Source: Pseudomonadota bacterium (GTDB taxonomy: Bacteria; Bdellovibrionota; Bdellovibrionia; Bdellovibrionales; JAEYZS01). From it: a DNA stretch of 7,378 bases. The notes under the pieces are model-generated. The model was not told where the DNA came from. It searched no databases and was given only the letters and a program-made list of their open reading frames with translations. The position numbers were made by a program, and so were the translations under genes. Positions 5,733 to 7,378 of the stretch are shown here, piece by piece; position 1 is the first letter of the stretch; each line of letters starts with the position of its first letter. The stretch is from positions 1-7,378 of the forward strand of contig JAEYZS010000241.1 of assembly GCA_023427925.1 (NCBI GenBank). Reading direction: 5' to 3'.

Positions 5733-5747
5733 AAAGGAGTTAAGGCA

Positions 5748-6410
5748 ATGTCAAATGACAGCACAAAAGGATGTCTAATAAAAGCAGCTCAGAAGCTATT
5801 TGCAAGGATGGGCTTTGCTGGCGCTAGCGTTAAGCAAATCGCAGATAAGGCTGGCGTTAACGTAAGCCTTGTTAGCTACTACTTTGGGGGCAAGGAAGGA
5901 CTCTACCACGCCTGCCTCGAAACCCAGATGGAAGACCTAGGCAAGTTCTTTGATCAATTTATTGCAAGCTTCACCTCTTTTGAAGAGTACAAGGTTAAGC
6001 TAAAGCTCTTTGCTGAAACTGTGGTCACCAAAGGTCTCGAGCATGATGAGGTTTCTTGCATCATACGACGCGATATTGAAATGGACCCATTAGATCCTCA
6101 TGTATTTGAAGTTTTCAAAAAAACAATTGTTCCTATGTTTGAAAGACTTATTATCTTTATCTCAAAAGGCCAGAAGGCAGGATATTTAAGAAACGATATC
6201 TCCGCCAACCACCTTTGCGTTCTGTTTATGGGAGCTCTTCAGCACACCATTAGAACAGACCATTTGAGAAAGAAGTTATTTGGCGTGAGTCTCCAAGACC
6301 AAAAAGAAAGGGAAGCCTTTATTAGTGCGGCAATTGAAATGTTTTTTAATGGCTCAGAAAATCGTGTTCAAAAGACTGATATGAGCAAAGCAAAAGAGGG
6401 AACAGTATGA
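5748..6410 (+). CDS. TetR/AcrR-family transcriptional regulator
   Basis: A 220-residue dimeric DNA-binding repressor candidate. The N-terminal TetR domain is clear: AAQKLFARMGFAGASVKQIA (13-32) then GVNVSLVSYYFGGKEGLY (36-53), with the helix-turn-helix about 27-46 and the hallmark YYF-GKE-LY. The C-terminal half (about 60-210) is all helical and varies between members; its length and RRDIEMDP segment suggest the CecR-like group, with low certainty. The ATG at 5748 is preferred because AAGGAG lies 8 bases upstream. An ATG at 5724 would add eight residues but overlaps the operator-like dyad and has no ribosome site. The gene overlaps the TolC-type gene by 4 bp. Together with the palindrome array upstream, this points to a self-repressed efflux operon opened by a small-molecule ligand. 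Confidence 0.93.
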   Translation: MSNDSTKGCLIKAAQKLFARMGFAGASVKQIADKAGVNVSLVSYYFGGKEGLYHACLETQMEDLGKFFDQFIASFTSFEEYKVKLKLFAETVVTKGLEHDEVSCIIRRDIEMDPLDPHVFEVFKKTIVPMFERLIIFISKGQKAGYLRNDISANHLCVLFMGALQHTIRTDHLRKKLFGVSLQDQKEREAFISAAIEMFFNGSENRVQKTDMSKAKEGTV

Positions 6411-7378
6411 GAAAGCTCATCATAATACAACTCATGATCGTCGCCGGCTTTTCACCTGCGAGTTATGCACAAACTAAAATCAATATGGACACCTACCTTG
6501 AACAGGTAAAGCAAAGTAACCCTGCTTACAAGGCCTCTGCTCAAGCAAGTGAAGGTGCAAAGCTGAGAGCACAAGAAGGTTCTCTGATCACTTTGCCTCA
6601 AATTGAAATCGATGCTTCCAAAACAGTCGACGAAAGTCAGCCTACAAGCTCAAACATGGGTGATAAAAATACTTACGAGAGATATTCGGTAAGCTTACTT
6701 CAAAATACCACTTTTGGTTTGGCTGGTAAACTTTCTTACGGACACAACTACACTCTCACTGAAAACGGAAATGCGATGCTCAATTCCGACTACTGGTATG
6801 GGTATCATCGAGCTTCACCTTCAGTTGAACTTTCTCAATCACTTTGGAAAAACTTTTTTGGCAGCGAAGTTCGAGCCCAGAAAGATGCATTGACTTCAGC
6901 TGGTGAGGCAGTTCAATACGCCGAAAGAGCGAAAAATTTAGGAGTTATTATTGAAGCTCAAAACACATACTACAGGCTGTACTATGCGCAAAAAACAACT
7001 CGTGCTGTAAAAGAAAGTTTAGATGCTGCTCAGAAACTTAAAAATTGGGCTCAAAAAAGAATGAATCAGTCTCTTGGAGAAAAGAGTGATTATTTTCAGA
7101 CAAAAGCAAGCCTTGAGAGCAGAGAACTTGAGTACCTCCAAGCTCAAATTGACGAGAGAGTTGCTGCACGAGCATATAATTCATTAAGAGGAATCAATTC
7201 CGATAACGTTACCGAAACCCTAGACGCTCCCGTTTCACCTCCATTCAATAAATTATCTTTCTCAGAAAAAATATGGAGAGACGATGTCAGAGCTGCGAGC
7301 AAACAAGCAATTGCTGCAAAAGCACAAAGCCTACTCAGTAAGGAGCGCAACCGTCCGACCCTTGAGCTCTATGGAAAG
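6407..7378 (+). CDS. TolC-family outer-membrane efflux protein (partial, 3' end missing)
   Basis: An open frame runs from ATG 6407 to the window edge: 324 codons without a stop. The first 21 residues are a Sec signal peptide (basic MRK, hydrophobic core, cleavage probably after SYA). The mature part begins with the outer-membrane efflux protein (OEP) pattern: MDTYLEQVKQSNPAYKASAQ (27-46), typical of the first TolC helix. A strand-rich segment with LQNTTFGLAGKLSYGHNY and SVELSQSLWKNFFGSEV follows, then long coiled-coil helices (about 155-265) with RAYNSLRGI. The second OEP repeat begins near the cut. TolC homologues are usually 420-500 residues, so about a quarter to a third is missing. It would form a trimeric outer-membrane channel partnering a periplasmic adaptor and an inner-membrane pump, probably encoded to the right. 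GAGGG lies 6 bases upstream, and the ATGA overlap with tetR suggests coupling. Confidence 0.9.
   Translation, partial: MRKLIIIQLMIVAGFSPASYAQTKINMDTYLEQVKQSNPAYKASAQASEGAKLRAQEGSLITLPQIEIDASKTVDESQPTSSNMGDKNTYERYSVSLLQNTTFGLAGKLSYGHNYTLTENGNAMLNSDYWYGYHRASPSVELSQSLWKNFFGSEVRAQKDALTSAGEAVQYAERAKNLGVIIEAQNTYYRLYYAQKTTRAVKESLDAAQKLKNWAQKRMNQSLGEKSDYFQTKASLESRELEYLQAQIDERVAARAYNSLRGINSDNVTETLDAPVSPPFNKLSFSEKIWRDDVRAASKQAIAAKAQSLLSKERNRPTLELYGK

Larger units (their letters stand above)
5387..5747. other. Intergenic region between pirin and tetR genes
   Basis: This 361-bp divergent spacer has two halves. The pirin side (5387-5580) has ordinary composition and contains an inverted repeat AACAAT (5483-5488) / ATTGTT (5506-5511) and a minus-strand TGTAAT (5499-5494) that could be a -10, though no fitting -35 was found. 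AACTTAAG occurs twice (5549-5556 and 5568-5575). The tetR side (5581-5700) has 15 G or C in 120 bases and contains the operator array and probable tetR promoter. No tRNA, terminator or convincing gene was seen. Confidence 0.7.

Noticed and set aside
7144..7350. Minus-strand frame with a signal-peptide-like N-terminus
   Set aside because: Antisense to the coiled-coil part of the TolC gene; the Leu/Ala-rich look follows from the Ala, Glu, Lys and Gln codons on the other strand.

Overview
The window comes from a low-GC Gram-negative bacterium. Two proteins have lipoprotein signal peptides and one is a TolC-type outer-membrane efflux protein. The mix (many short operons, lipoproteins of unknown family, a Ppx/GppA-like lipoprotein, a TetR-TolC operon) reminds me of Bdellovibrio and relatives. 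That is an impression from gene style only; nothing here fixes the taxon.

Layout. (1) Positions 1-42 hold a strong rho-independent terminator for a gene to the left. (2) 79-1379 (+): a two-helix membrane protein of the STM3941 type overlaps by 4 bp the glutamate racemase gene murI, which makes D-glutamate for peptidoglycan. (3) 1403-2636 (-): a 2-oxoglutarate/Fe(II) oxygenase of the TIGR02466 type is followed 16 bp later by an unrecognised lipoprotein gene. (4) 2657-2690: two interleaved divergent promoters between the oxygenase and the next gene. (5) 2721-4687 (+): a Ppx/GppA-like phosphatase with a lipoprotein signal overlaps by 4 bp a LysR-type regulator. (6) 4688-5386 (-): a pirin/YhaK-like bicupin abuts the regulator tail to tail with no gap. 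(7) 5387-5747: a 361-bp intergenic region. Its pirin side holds a possible leader ORF. Its other side is about 12% GC and carries an array of 18-bp palindromes at exactly 21-bp spacing. (8) 5748-7378 (+): a TetR/AcrR regulator overlaps by 4 bp a TolC-family gene cut by the window edge.

How the genes fit together. murI serves cell-wall precursor synthesis. The LysR-pirin pair resembles E. coli yhaJ-yhaK in content, though not in orientation. The TetR-TolC pair looks like a self-regulated efflux operon whose operator array is directly visible; the pump components probably lie to the right, outside the window. The most unusual items are the operator array and the exported Ppx-like protein, whose first phosphate-binding loop resembles that of GDA1/CD39 apyrases more than the usual Ppx loop. 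Three adjacent gene pairs share the same ATGA stop-start overlap, so translational coupling is common here.
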